DNA from: Gordionus sp. m RMFG-2023
Taxonomy: Eukaryota > Nematomorpha > Gordioida > Chordodea > Parachordodidae
Reading direction: 5' to 3'
NCBI RefSeq assembly: GCF_954871325.1
Contig: NC_088775.1
Span: 38,603,561 to 38,667,560 of the forward strand
DNA length: 64,000 bases
Below, piece by piece: positions 10,838 through 23,600 of the stretch. Both the position numbers and the translations under genes were made by a program. How positions within the stretch are numbered: the stretch's first letter is position 1; each line of letters begins with the position of its first letter. The notes beneath the pieces are model-generated. The model did not search any database. It worked only from the letters and a program-made list of their open reading frames with translations, and was not told the origin of the DNA.

Positions 10838-13800
10838 TTTGGCGACGGAGTTATTTTCTTTTAGAGACGTATTAAATATAAAGGTTAAAATTATAATATG
10901 CCTAATGAAGATTCAAAGAAGATACAAAGAAACATCAACACCTACTCAATTTCATTTCCAGAATTTGTCAAAGAAAAACTTAATTATATAATATAGAACT
11001 CATTTTCAGAGTAAAAAATATTGTTGATCAAAATAAAAAGAAAGATTTTTTATTAGCCTAAGGCACTGATAATAATTTAATTAAAATTAAAAATTTTTGC
11101 TTTCCTAATAACCTAGATAATATAAATTATCCAATTTTACTAGACAATTTAGAAAAAATATTTAAAGATTTTTCGAGTATTTTTCTACATTGCAATAATT
11201 TTTATACTTTAAAAAGAGGCGAAACTATTCTCGATTTTTCAATCAAATTAAAAAGTATTTGCTTTTTATGTAATTTTAAATCACCGGTTGATGAACTCTT
11301 AAGAGATATTTTCATCTTAATAGTAGAGTTGCCTGAGCTGGTCAAAGAACTTCTGTCAAAATATACCAAAGGAAATATTACTTTTGAAGATACTGTGCGT
11401 TTAACGATCGCACTGTCTTCATTGGGGAAGGAAGCCCTGACAGAAGTTAGTAAAATAATTAAATAAGGCCCACGCAAGGTTCCAAAACATATTTTAGAAA
11501 TAATAATTATAATAACGTTAATAAATTCAATAATAATTGTCACATATGGAAATGTTGTCATAGAGAGAAAAGTTGGAACTAATAATTAAAGTGAAAACAT
11601 AACCAAAATTAAAAGAAAAAAAAATTTATATAAGAAAAAGTAAAAAAAATAAAATAATAGTAAAAAAGAAAGAATATATTCTTTTTCTATATAAAACCAT
11701 ATATAGTATCATTATTTACATAATATAATACTCGACGTATTATTAACAATATACATATTCAAATTTTAAAAGAACTCTAAATATTCAACTTTATAGAAAA
11801 AAAAACTATTTTCCGTAAATATTCAAATTTATATACACAAGGTTTTAAATAAGTGCAAATCAAAATAATGCAATCACTACAATAATAATAATAATTATAT
11901 TGCTAACAAATTTAACCATAATAATTATAAATCAAGTTTTAAACCTAATTTCAGCCAAAAAAAGTAATATGCTTTAGGTGTGGAAAAGCAAACCACATAG
12001 AGAAAGGGTGTAGAAAGTATGCTATGCAAATGATTTTACCACAGACACCTCGCTTGTCTTTTGCTAATAAAGCTATCGATGCGAAGATAAATGGGCTGTA
12101 GCTTACTATGGAATTTGCTACTGGTGCGGCGTGTAGTATGATAGATGAGGTTACCTGAAATCGCATAGGCAAACCACCATTATCTCCTGCTTATAAACTA
12201 GTAGGATATAACCATATCAAGATCGAAGTATTGGGTAAATGTTTAGGGGAAGTCAAAATAAAGAATATTTCAAAATTTTTAACTATTTGGGTAGTTGGGT
12301 GAGAATTCCCTTATTTTTGGAATGCCCTTTCTTAGAGAATTTGATATAAAACTTCCTGAAGAAGTTAATAATATAAATATGAAAGATTCTAGTTTAAATA
12401 CTATTGTTTCAAAATTTCCGCAAGTTTTTAAAAAAAATTAGGGCAAATAAAATTACAGGAAGCCGTAATCAAGATTCAACCAACAGTGCGCACTACCGTC
12501 TAGAAGAATTTCATTTCCGTTGCGTCGAACAGTTGAAGCTGAGTTGGACAGACTTTTAGACGAAGGCGTAATCGAGAAGGTGGATCCAACAATAACTCCA
12601 ACTACTTTGGCTATGCCAACGGTTAATATCTTAATCGATGCTGTGCGAATATGCGGAGATTTTCGTTTAACAATCAACAAGTATTTAACGATAGATAACG
12701 ACTTACTAACAACTTTCGCCGACCTGACAAATAGAATCGCGGGTGGTAAAATATTTTCAACCATAGATTTAAGAGATGCATTTTTACAATTCGGAGTTAG
12801 TCCAGAATGTAGGGACCTTTTAGTAATTTTGACTCATGTCGGTTATTACAGATACCAAAGAATCCCTTTTGGGTTGACTGGCTCTCCGATAATAACTTAA
12901 CGCTTTAAGCAAACCCTATTATAGGGAATTCCTATGGTTAGTGTATTTTTAGATGACGTAATTATTGCAGGCGAAAATAATTTTGATCATTTAGTTAATC
13001 TAGTTAAGAAGGTTTGATAAGACGAGACTGACAACGACGACCGATAAAATTAAATATAATAGTGTTAAAAAAATATTATCAAAAGAAGATTATTCAACCG
13101 ATATTCCTGTCGTGATTTCTTGTGACGCTTCCGAAGATGGTCTAGGAGCTGTTATTACACACCGATTTTTTACTGGCCAGGAAAAACGGATTGCTTACGC
13201 ATCGAGGACACTTTCTGCTGATGAAAAGAATTACGCCACCATTGATCGGGAGGCTTCGGCGATCATGTTCGCTATCTAGAAGTTTCATCAATATATTTAT
13301 GGAAGACATTTTATTTTGGTTACAGATCAAAAATCTTTAAAATATATCTTAGGTGATAAAAGATACCTAAATAAAATCAATTTAATAGAAGATTTATCGT
13401 TCACTTGAAGTAAAATCGTAATTGAAACGGTCAATGAAAACAATCTGAAAGAGATCATTAAATTAATTAAAAATCATTGGCATATTGATAATATAAATTT
13501 ATTCGGAGATTTTAAAAAATTTCATTTTTACTAAATATAATATTTCGTTCGAAGAGTGATAATTATTTTATAATGATAGAATTATTATTCCCGATAATCT
13601 AAAGAAGGAGGTTTTGAATGTTATTAATTAAATTGTTAAACCAAATTACAAAGCCGAAGGATATTCAAATCTACTCAAGAAAAAAGAATTAAATTTCGAA
13701 TGCAAATGATTTAAAGAAAGATGAATAAAAAAGAATGATTATTCAAATTAAAGAAAGTTCAAGATTTTTTTCAGTTTGTTTGTAAAACATTATGTAAATG

Positions 13801-13959
13801 AATTATAGAAAAGTATATATATATTCGAGGATATTTGTATAGGGAGAGATCATGATTTTACCAACTTAATTATAATTTTTAATTTTAATTTTTTTATTAT
13901 TTTAATTTTTTTAGTTTGATTATATTTTTAACTTATTATTTAATAAAGAGTTAGTATCA

Positions 13960-14090
13960 TTTTAGTTCTAACGTTTATTATTGGACGAATATTATAGAAA
14001 GGTATATATAATCGAGGATATTAGTCTGATTTAGTATCATTTTAGTTCTAACGAGGATATTAGTCTGATTTAGTATCATTTTATTCTAAC
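13960..14090. repeat. Direct repeats within the LTR element
   Basis: The block CGAGGATATTAGTCTGATTT plus ATCATTTTAGTTCTAAC recurs two to three times between the RNase H and integrase regions. Origin unknown; possibly a local slippage product. Confidence 0.7.
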
Positions 14091-15075
14091 CTTTCTATAT
14101 TTGACAACGGTTCTAATCTCTCAATCCTTTCAAAACTTTCAAAATGTTACAAAGGACATCCTGGGATAGTGGGGATGATATCATTATGTAGATACTATGT
14201 TTTATGCAAGAGTTGTCAGAAAGGAAAACTGGGAGCCAGAGAAGTGCCGTTATACAATTGGAACATTCCTACCCAACCTTGGGAACGAATACACATTGAT
14301 TTAACAGGCCCCGTATCTGGAAAGTATTAGTTAATTTGCGTAGACGCTTTTACCAAGTGGGTTGAAGTTGCAATTTTAACACATTAATTTGACGAGTGTA
14401 ATAAATAATCTGTGTATTTATTTCGCTAGATTTGGTTTACCTCGTTACATTGTCTCAGATAACGATACTCAGTTTACTGGATCTGAATTCAAAACGTTTC
14501 TTTTTAAAAACAATATAAAACATTTTAGAGCGTTATATACGTACGGTAAAGACGCGTTTCTATGCTGGAAGTAGAGGTGGAACTCCGGACCAGTTAAATT
14601 TAGGAATGTTTTAATTACTCACCGAAATACTCCAAATGCAACTACCGGTAAATCCCCTGCCGAAATGATGTTTGGAAGGCCGCTCAGGACGACGCTAGAC
14701 CAATGGAAATTATCTACGAGGGAAAGGACTGAAAACGCATTATGGAAACAAAAATATTATAAGATGGGAACGTTGTCCCGTGAATTTGAAGAGAAGCAAA
14801 AGGTTTGGGTAGAAAACGAAAGGACTGCGGGATGGCATGAAGGACAGTGGTTCAACGGAAAAGTGCGATATTGTATGATGTTGAGTCTGAGGGTATTGTA
14901 AAAAACAAGCATGCAGACCAACTGAGGTATGCTCATGTACAAGCTAAGGAAATACCCATAACAATGACTGAGGATTTGGACAACGCAGAATACAATGGAA
15001 ATACAACTCGTAAAAAAAGAGTTTCGAAACACCCATTGCGTTATCATGATGAATTCAATTTGTAGTGGGGAGAAC

Positions 15076-15199
15076 TGTAATGTATTAATATAAATTGTAT
15101 TTGTTGGAAACTACAATAATAGACAAAATAGAAAAACATATAAATATATATTATTACATTAAATAAATCACTTTATTTTCATTTTCCAAATACATTTCA
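15076..15199 (+). repeat. 3' LTR of the Ty3/Gypsy fossil
   Basis: 124 bp, preceded by AGTGGGGAGAAC as purine tract and followed by the TAGAT duplication. Confidence 0.9.
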
Positions 15200-15204
15200 T
15201 AGAT

Positions 15205-15480
15205 CCAGCCTGAAATGGGGACATATTGTTGCCTAGTAAAGGATAAATGAAATTTAGAATAATTATTTGGATTAGCAGCGATTGGAATAAGACCTATTCC
15301 CCTGTAGTTTGTTAGCAAGATAGATTTCTTTTTTTTAAGATTTGGAATGATAGTAATTTTTTTATAAACGATTGTATTGGTGTGATATTTTAAAATGTTA
15401 ATGCAAATTTCTAAGATTATTTTTGTGCTTTCTTGATTTTTAGTTCCTAATATGATTCCATTCTAACCTGTGTATTTTTT
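15205..15480 (-). pseudogene. LINE reverse transcriptase fragment, upstream half
   Basis: Minus-strand translation gives GIILGTKNQESTKIILEICI, then IIPNLKKKKSIL and TNYRGIGLIPIAANP, closely following the LINE order (an E.C segment, IPxxKKGD, NYRGISLxxIAAK) in reverse transcriptase blocks 0-2. It is interrupted at 15205 by a Ty3/Gypsy insertion and resumes at 10709. Degenerate and not functional. Confidence 0.65.
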
Positions 15481-15544
15481 TTATTTCAGTTCAGATGACC
15501 ATGACCTTATTTATTTTTGAAATTGAAATATTATCTGTTGAATA

Positions 15545-15942
15545 GTAAGGAGATATGAGTATGAGTACTCAGGGCAGGAGCGTAACCATTGATAAATGTC
15601 TCATCGGAAATTTACCTATTTTTGTAAATTTCATTTTAAGCTAATATAAATTTCCCCCCTACAGCCCCCCTCCCTCAAATTCTTCTTCTCCAAAATGTAT
15701 ACAATATTTACTATAAATAAAGTTTGAAAGAAAATTAAGTAAATGTTGGTAATTTTTTAAAATAACGTCTATAAATTCTAAATTATTTTAAAAAAGTAAA
15801 AAACCAAAATTTTATAAAAATATTAACATTAAAAACCTCCAATAAAATTTATTACGAAAAACATCTTTACTTATCTCCTTTTGTATTCAATTTAAAGATA
15901 TCATATTTTTCAGCGTATAGAGCCAAATATATATACTTTCAA
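15545..15942. other. Unassigned, possible hAT-type end
   Basis: Contains CAGGGCAGGAGCGTAACC at about 15571, resembling the CAGNGGCGTAGCC ends of many hAT elements, followed by C-rich patches at 15654-15675. No opposite end was located. Confidence 0.35.
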
Positions 15943-16890
15943 CAGAGTGTTAAAGGATCAAATCAAAAGATCGACGACCCTTGATTCGATTCTAAATTTG
16001 TTTATTTTCTCTAAGGTTTATGATCCTGACTTAAATTGAGAATCGTGATCGCATTTTGTTTAATATTTGATCCCGATCCTTTTAAAAATTAATTTTTAAC
16101 TTATAGAGCAATAAATAAAATAAAATTTTGAAAATTAAATTAAAATATTATTTTTTAAAAAAATATCTATATCTACATCATATTTTATCAATTTCCATTC
16201 CACTTCCACCATATTTTATATTTCAATTTCCTAAATTTTATCTAGAACATTTACGAGATTTAGAGCCTACAAGTTTTACTTATTTAATTATATATAATAT
16301 AAATTAATTCTAGATTTTAATAATGTCCATGATAGATTTAGAAGATAATACATCTACTTATGACGTGACAGCAGATATAAGTGAGAATGAGAATCTTTTA
16401 CCATTTAATGAATGTATGGATGAAATAGATACCTTTTTGGGAAAAATTCTTCACAAAATGTTCGTTCCAAAAATTTTTTTTATTCAAATGATTCAATGAA
16501 TATATTTAATACTTATTTTAATTTAAAAAAAATATTTATTGAGTATCAGTATAACAAAGCTAAACATGTGCTTAATGATGTGGATGTTTAAATGATAATA
16601 ACTTAGAAATTTTTTTATTATTAAAGGTTAATTTATAAATAAATATATTCTAATTGTTATACTTATATTATTCAATTACAATAAATATATACCATATTTA
16701 ATTTATTTTTATATTAGTTAATTTTGCATCGATCAGAAATTTCCTTCAGAAGTTTAAATAAAAAAAGGGTAGTGATCGTGATCGCGATTCTTTTTTAAAA
16801 AAAAAGATCGATCATGGATTTCGATCTCCTTTTTTTGAAAAGATCGTGAACGGGATTCGATCATTTTAAAAAGATCGATTGACAAGCCTG
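15943..16890 (+). mobile_element. Non-autonomous hAT derivative with GATCG arrays
   Basis: A 948-bp element with ends CAGAGTGTTAAAGGATC and, inward from the right, CAGGCTTGTCAATCGATC. The flanking 8-mers ACTTTCAA and ACTTTAAT agree at 6 of 8 bases. Subterminal sequence repeats GATCGATC, GTGATCGCGAT and similar words at both ends (15955-16085, 16770-16880). A short frame from ATG 16323 (MSMIDLEDNTSTYDV...) resembles the acidic segment before the C-terminal domain of hAT transposases, so this is probably an internally deleted copy. It ends just past the candidate Lmx1 poly(A) sites. Confidence 0.75.
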
Positions 16891-16914
16891 ACTTTAATTA
16901 TGGGTTGCACAAAT

Positions 16915-16940
16915 TTTATTCGTATTTTGCTATTTTTATT
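16915..16940 (-). terminator. Candidate poly(A) signals for Lmx1
   Basis: Two AATAAA hexamers on the minus strand at 16940-16935 and 16920-16915, about 155-180 bp past the Lmx1 stop. They lie just before the end of a hAT-derived element at 16890. In such AT-rich DNA the hexamer is common, so this is suggestive only. Confidence 0.35.
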
Positions 16941-17095
16941 TTCAAATTGGAATCTTAACAAAAAAAATTTAATAACAAATTTTTCTAATTAACAACTTGA
17001 AGGTTTACTTATAAATATAAAAGAAATTTCAACATACCTTTTCAAATATAATTTAATTCTCAGTTTATATAATATTTAATGTAACAAATAATTAA

Positions 17096-17607
17096 TCAAT
17101 AATCTAAGTGGTTGTCATAAAAGTACAAATTTTGCATTGAAAATAAATTGTATATAGGATTGTTATGTATGCCTCGGGCGCTTTGGAGAGGCTCGACTAA
17201 TGAATCATCATAGCCTTGTTTAAATAACGACTTTCTGTCTATTTTTTCATTATAATGAGGGATTAATTCACTCTTGTAAAAATCACTTATCGACTGCACG
17301 AAGGAAGTTTCAGAATTTTGCCTGCATATATTCACTTGCGGAGTGAAATGTTGGTTTTCTGATTCTAGATAAGCATCTTTAGCTACGTTGAGTGATGTTT
17401 CGACAATATTAGATGTTTTATTAAGAACTCCTGAAGATCCCAATATATCTGGACTTGATTTCGGTGGAAAAGTAAGAGGGAAATAGATATGATCATTTAA
17501 TGCTGATGAGGTTGAATTGGTGCCCAGAGTAGTTTCCAACCTTAAGGCGCAATCGTTTTGAGGATAGGATATATCTTTAGGCAAAGTTGGAGGTGACGAC
17601 GGCATGT
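17096..17607 (-). CDS. Lmx1: Lmx1 last exon: C-terminal domain and stop
   Basis: Starts after ATATATAG in phase 1; the split codon becomes GAC, giving [12 protein letters not shown]. It encodes 169 further residues, rich in Ser, Asn and Pro, and ends in [19 protein letters not shown] plus a short tail before the stop at 17096. The NPIxxLxSMQNxYF ending matches the conserved C-terminus of LMX1A/LMX1B, so I assign it to the gene although the previous exon is 28.5 kb away. No other homeobox or LIM sequence lies between. The remaining doubt is whether further exons sit in the long intron. Confidence 0.82.
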
Positions 17608-20600
17608 CTATATATTTTTATTTTGCAATCAAATTAGAGTTAAGTTTAAGAAAAAACTTATAAGGTTAATGATTTAATCATAGATGGTTAATATTCAAAT
17701 AGCTATTAGTACTATAATAAATATTTTTATAGGAATGAAACTGATTTTTTTTAAAAAATGTGAAATTAATTATTAGTTTTATAATATTTTTGGAATAATC
17801 GTTTTTTTCGATGAAGAACATAAAATACAATAGCCTAAAGTCCATAAGAGCCGGTCCGTCAGCCCAACTCTACCCGGGTCGTGATTTAAGCCAATTCCTC
17901 AGTCCAAAAAATATTAATGTTATATCTGCTTTCGATTTCTTTTGCCTGATTGAATATCAAAATTATAAAATGAATTTTAAAAATAAGGAAAATGTTAAAA
18001 TCATGAGGTGGGAAAAATGTATTTCCATTTTCATATTTGTATATACTAAAATAAGGTTAACTTCTTTAGGTTCTCAAAGTAACATTATAATATAGAATAA
18101 AAATAAAATACACATTTTACGTCTTAGGTTTCTTTCATATAAGCCAGAGACCTGCAGGCCCGGCCCTAAGCCCGGTCCCGGCCGTATTTTAAATTTTTTA
18201 AATATACCCGGGCCGGGCCTAAAAATGTTTTTTAAAATATATCCGGGCCGGGCCTAAAAATTTTTTTTAAAAATATATCCGGGCCGGGCCTAAGATTGTT
18301 AAACCCGGGCCGGGCCTTAATATTTTTTATAAAAATTTTTACATTATGAGTTAATGGTTATAAGATTATATTATATTATAGTTATGATTAATATAATATT
18401 GGGTAATGGTTAATACACCTAACACCCACAGATCGATCTAATTATTAATTTCCTGCAAATTTATTCAAAGTATTAATATATTTTTTTATAATTCATATCT
18501 AAATTTTTACAACATATTTTACGAAAACAATCAAATAAAGGAATATCTTAAATAAGCCCCAATATTCAAGTATTAATAATATATTTTTTATAATTCATAT
18601 CTAAATTTTTAGAATATTTACCAAAACAATCAAATAAAGGAATATCATGGCACAAAATACTAATGATATAATTAATAAAATTAAAAATAATATTTATTCT
18701 GTTAGAAATACAAATAATAATTTAAAATCTGAAATATGGGCTAAATTTAACATCATCATAGATGAAAATAAAAAAAACATTGGCTACGTACAATGTAAGA
18801 ATTGTTCAAGTATATTATCTTATAATTATAAACATGGTACATCACATCTAAAAAGACATGTGATGGTAAATTCATGAAAATTAATAATTTTTTTTTACAC
18901 CTGAAAAACCAACCTATAAATGTAATATAAAATATTTCAAAATTATAAATAAATTATATTAATATTGTGCAATTAGATTATATTTTCAAAACACTATTTA
19001 TTATACATGCAATTTTTTAAATAGCGATTTATTTTTATTTTATAAATTAAATAGTAAATTAAATACAATATATTATATTCTCAAAATATTTTCGATTTTT
19101 ATAAATTAAATATTAGTTTTATTTTTTTTAAATGCAATATAAAATATAGTATATGCTCAAAATATTATTACCATTTTTATGAATATTAGTTTTATATTTA
19201 TAAATGCAAAAAATATAGTATATGCTCAAAATATCCATTTTTATAAATAACAGTTTTATAATTTTTATAAATTCAATATAATATTCTCAAAATATTAGCT
19301 TTTTTCATGTATTTTTTAAATAATAAGCGATAATACTCGCTGAAAAATATGGTAAAATACCTCATAGGTGAATTTTTGTATATACCAGGTCGAATATAAT
19401 TTTAAAAAATTCCGAGTCGGGCCTGAAATCTTTAAATCCGGGCCGGGCCGTAAAAAAATTTTTTTAAAAATATCCGGGCCGGGCCGGCCCTAAAAAATTT
19501 AAAACCGGGCCGGGCCGGGTCATGCAAATGGTGCCTCTGCAGGTCTCTGATATAAGCTTTTTAAAAAATTAGGGTCAGACATAGATCTAAAAAAATTGGC
19601 CATCGGACCGTGAATGGGCTCAGACCTAAAAAACGATTTTACAGCTGTTCCCAATAGCTTACTAATGAATTATATATAATAAAACAAAATAACTAAATGA
19701 CAAAATGCCATGCATACTATTTTAAAAAACCATGCACACTTCCTATATCTAACTCTACACTTATGAAATAGGGTCTTTCACCAAATGAAGGCACGATGGC
19801 AATAGAAAAAACGCCAACTCAATTAAAAAAATATCAGATTTTTTAAATTTGCTTATCAGTGAAGTTTGCAAAAATAAAAGTATGACAACATTTAAAAATT
19901 AACCCTCTAAATTACCTCAGTAAAGTGACTATTCAATCACTACCTTTTTAGGCCATAATTCATATGATAGAATAAATATTGTTATAACCACTAGGAAGCA
20001 CGCTGTAGCACCCCCCCCCCCCCGAATGAAGCATCACTACTGATTAGCTATTCTCGAAATTTTTAATGTAGTGTCACTACTTAAAAAAAATATGTCTAAA
20101 TTTTTTTCCCCTTAATAACTGACAAATAAAATAAAAATAAACGAAATATAATTTTAATTAATCAATTTTGTAGTAGCTCTTAAGAGAAGACTGAAACATT
20201 TTATTTATCAATGAATATTATTTTCCCCCCAAAAAACATCACTAATGTGAATAATCTCTGAACGGAGAAAACTGGATAAGATAATATTAGGGAAAATCTG
20301 GTTGGGTGAAAAGGATTTCGCTTTTATGCACTAAATTTTTTATTTCGCTTCTATTGAATTTAATAATCTATAACAAGATAGGATAAATGTTAGGTTACAA
20401 ACAAAATTGGAGCTTCTCGCCTCGTATATTGTGGGTGTTATTTATAACTTAGTAAAGTTTAAAAAAAAATTTCCATCACGTCCCATGACACCGAGTTAGA
20501 TATCAAAGTTATATTAGTTTATAATGGAAAAAATATAAATTAAAACCAGGTAGTTACATCTTGAATTTTATTGACTAAAGATTACTTTAAATAAAAAAAT

Positions 20601-23600
20601 TAAACTAATAGCAATAGGCCGGTATATAATAAGAGTAATTATTAGCAAAATTTGCATGTGACTATTCTGACTACTTTGTACCTGTTTTTCTTTTTTCCTT
20701 TTTTGAAATCTTTGTTAAAGATTAAGCGAAAACTTTCATTTTTATTAATTACTTTGAATAAATAATTTTAGGGAAACACGATTACTCTTAGTTCTTTTAT
20801 ATTCACCTCTTGCCGCTCAACCCTATTGGTCAACTTTATATTGCTTTAGTAGCTTTTCCATAGAAGCAAAAAACCTAGGAACAAGTTTAATTTGTAGGTC
20901 AAAATTCAAATTATAAATAAAATAATTAAAATTATACAGTTACTTTAGCACTATTGCTGAGAACCTGGAATCAAATCGAACACGATGCTGTGAAACCGGT
21001 CAGTGGCATATTTAGGGACATGTCTTAGGGATTAAGAGGGCTTTAAAATATTTTTGCTTGGGTTTCAGATTTATTTTTTGTCAATCTTAGATTTCGGTTT
21101 TCTTTTTTGACATATTTATTGTGTGAAAGGACCCTAAAAGGAAATTCTGGATATGCCACTGAAGAAGGCCCAACCGCTTTGAACCTAACCGATTTCAAAT
21201 TTAATCTCTGATTCCCTAGTGGATGAAGAAATTACCATAGTTCAAAGCTCTAATAGAACTATACTTTCGTTATTTTCGGGATAATACAAGGAAATACGAT
21301 GTTCATTTAGAAACTTTTTTAACCCGGAGAAATAAATAAATGATTTGTTAATACTGAGAATAAAAAAAAAATAGAAATTAAATTTATATATATATTTTTT
21401 TTACATATTTACTATTATGATTTTCTATTTTTAAAGGTCTGACACTAGGTTACTCTATAATATGATAGGCTTGAGTTAAATTTTTTAATAGTTTAAACCT
21501 AAACAGGATATAGGCTATAAAAGCGTGATATGAGCTAGGGTTAGTATATATTAAAAAAAATACTTATCTAGAATCTAAGATAACTTAAGGATTAAATGCA
21601 AATTATAAAAATCGTTTAAACATTTTTAATTTTCTTAAAAACTTACAAAACTATTATTTAATCAGGCTACTTTTTTTAGTAGCGGTAGCTATAGCGCGCT
21701 ACCTTTTTTAAAAAATAGCGATAGCGGTAGCTCGCTACTTCGCTACTTTCAATTTTACATAATAAATACATCTAAAAATTATAAAAATATATTTTTTATA
21801 AAATCTAAAATTATAATCCTTTTATTTAATTTAATTTTGAAATTTATATTTAAAAATATACATTATTGTTATATATTAGATATAAACAGTTGATAAATAG
21901 AAATCTGTATTTAATTTATATTTCGCGCATTCATTAAATTATATATTTTTGAAATTCCGTTATTGGTATGTCCTTGCTTTTATCTTATTTTATATTTCAT
22001 TTTACATTTTATATTAAGCATTATAAATCTTGTTATGTGTGAGATTGTTGTAGATATTGAAATTTCTTTGGAAAATGAGCAAAATATAGATGATCTTTTC
22101 CAAAAATTCAAGAAATACTATAACCTTGAAGAAAAAATTAATACTGGATATCGGTTTCGGTGCAAGATGTGCCGCAAAATTATCTCTTCAAATCATACGA
22201 GCAGCTTTAATTTGAAAAAACATTTAAAGGTAATATATTAAACAAATTTAATATCAATGTGTAGGCTAATCTTTAATTTTTAAAATAAATTAAAATCAAA
22301 AACCAATCATTTTTTTTATATATTCATAAATCTAAATTATTTAAAACATTTTAAAATAATTATTTCAATCATTTTTATGTACTTATCTCCTACATAATTT
22401 TTATTCTAAGTATTTTATAATTTTAGACTGTGCACACTTCAAATTGTAAAGAGATTGAAAAATATCTCAAAAGTTTTGGGGTAATGGAAGAAGATAAACC
22501 CACTTCCAAATCAAATTTAATACAAACAAAATTAACCAATTTGGATTCATCAACACCTGGTGTATCCCAAAAATTGGCTGACAAAGTCATTATGAACTTT
22601 ATAATAGATAAAGTTTAACCATTATCCTTGGTGGATAATGATTCTTTTATAAAGATGATAAACACTTTTTCTCCACCAAGATATTTTGCCGGCAGACATT
22701 GATGGCAAGAATTTTGGAGAGCTTTAAGGAAATGAAAGAATCTTTGATATTAAATCTATCAGATGTCTCCTACGTCTGTACAACGGCAGATTGCTGTACT
22801 CACAATAGAAGGCAAAAATGTTTATTTTCTGATTTATAATATGTCATATTTTTAGAGCTTATTTAGGAGTAATGCACATTGGATTGATCCTAAAAATCTC
22901 AAACGAAAATCTGTAGCGTTTAGCTCTAAAGAGAATAATTGGCCGTCAGACTTATGACATTCTAGCCAATATTATTGCAGAAATCCATAGGTCTTACAAA
23001 ATTCAAAACAAGGTTTGTAAAATGATTACGGATAATGGGTCTAATTTCCTGAAGGCCTTCAGGTTTTAAATTTATTATAATTTTTTTTATAATATGATAT
23101 AAATAATATAGAATATTTGGGGGAGATACTAATAATAACAATACTAGTAATATTCCTGACAAAAATATTGAAGATGGAGAACAAGAAGAGGATGATGAAA
23201 TGGAGTTTGAGATATGATGTTCATGACATCCTTGGTTTTAAATTATTTTATATTTAATTTTTCACCAATATAAAATAAATTTATAATATTTAGGATCTTC
23301 AATAAAGTCTTCTATGTTACCTAGCCATCATCGTTGTTCCTGCCACAACCTAAATTTAGTTGCGACAGTGGATGCTGAAGAAGCATTATAAATGAGGATT
23401 TTAAAAGAGTATCAAGATCTACATTTTCTAAATGCCAAGCTCTTTGGAATAAACAAAATAAGTCATCAAAGACGTCTGATATTTTCAAAAAAAATAGGAC
23501 GTTATTTATTGACACCAAACACTACAAGATGGAATAGTGTTTACAATGCTATGAAACTTTTAGCATTGTTTCTAGATGAGAAAAAAATATAAATGAATTA

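Larger units (their letters stand above)
10710..15199 (+). mobile_element. Ty3/Gypsy LTR retrotransposon, fossil
   Basis: A 4.5-kb element bounded by short LTRs (10710-10837 and 15076-15199) starting TGTAATGTATTAATATA and ending AAATACATTTCA. It is flanked by a 5-bp target duplication TAGAT (10705-10709, 15200-15204). A primer-binding-type sequence TGGCGACGGAG follows the 5' LTR and a purine-rich tract precedes the 3' LTR. Parts in order: gag region (about 10890-11470), CCHC zinc knuckle (about 11960-12010), protease region, reverse transcriptase (about 12500-13010), RNase H (about 13080-13420), integrase (about 14150-14900). It is clearly broken, with at least ten breaks. The LTRs differ by several indels and substitutions, so it is not recent. 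It inserted into a LINE remnant. Confidence 0.92.

Noticed and set aside
17811-18095. 94-codon plus-strand frame
   Set aside because: No recognised domain, lies in the Lmx1 intron on the other strand; chance frame.
20000-20030. C-run considered as a telomere-like or i-motif array
   Set aside because: A single homopolymer run, not a repeated unit.
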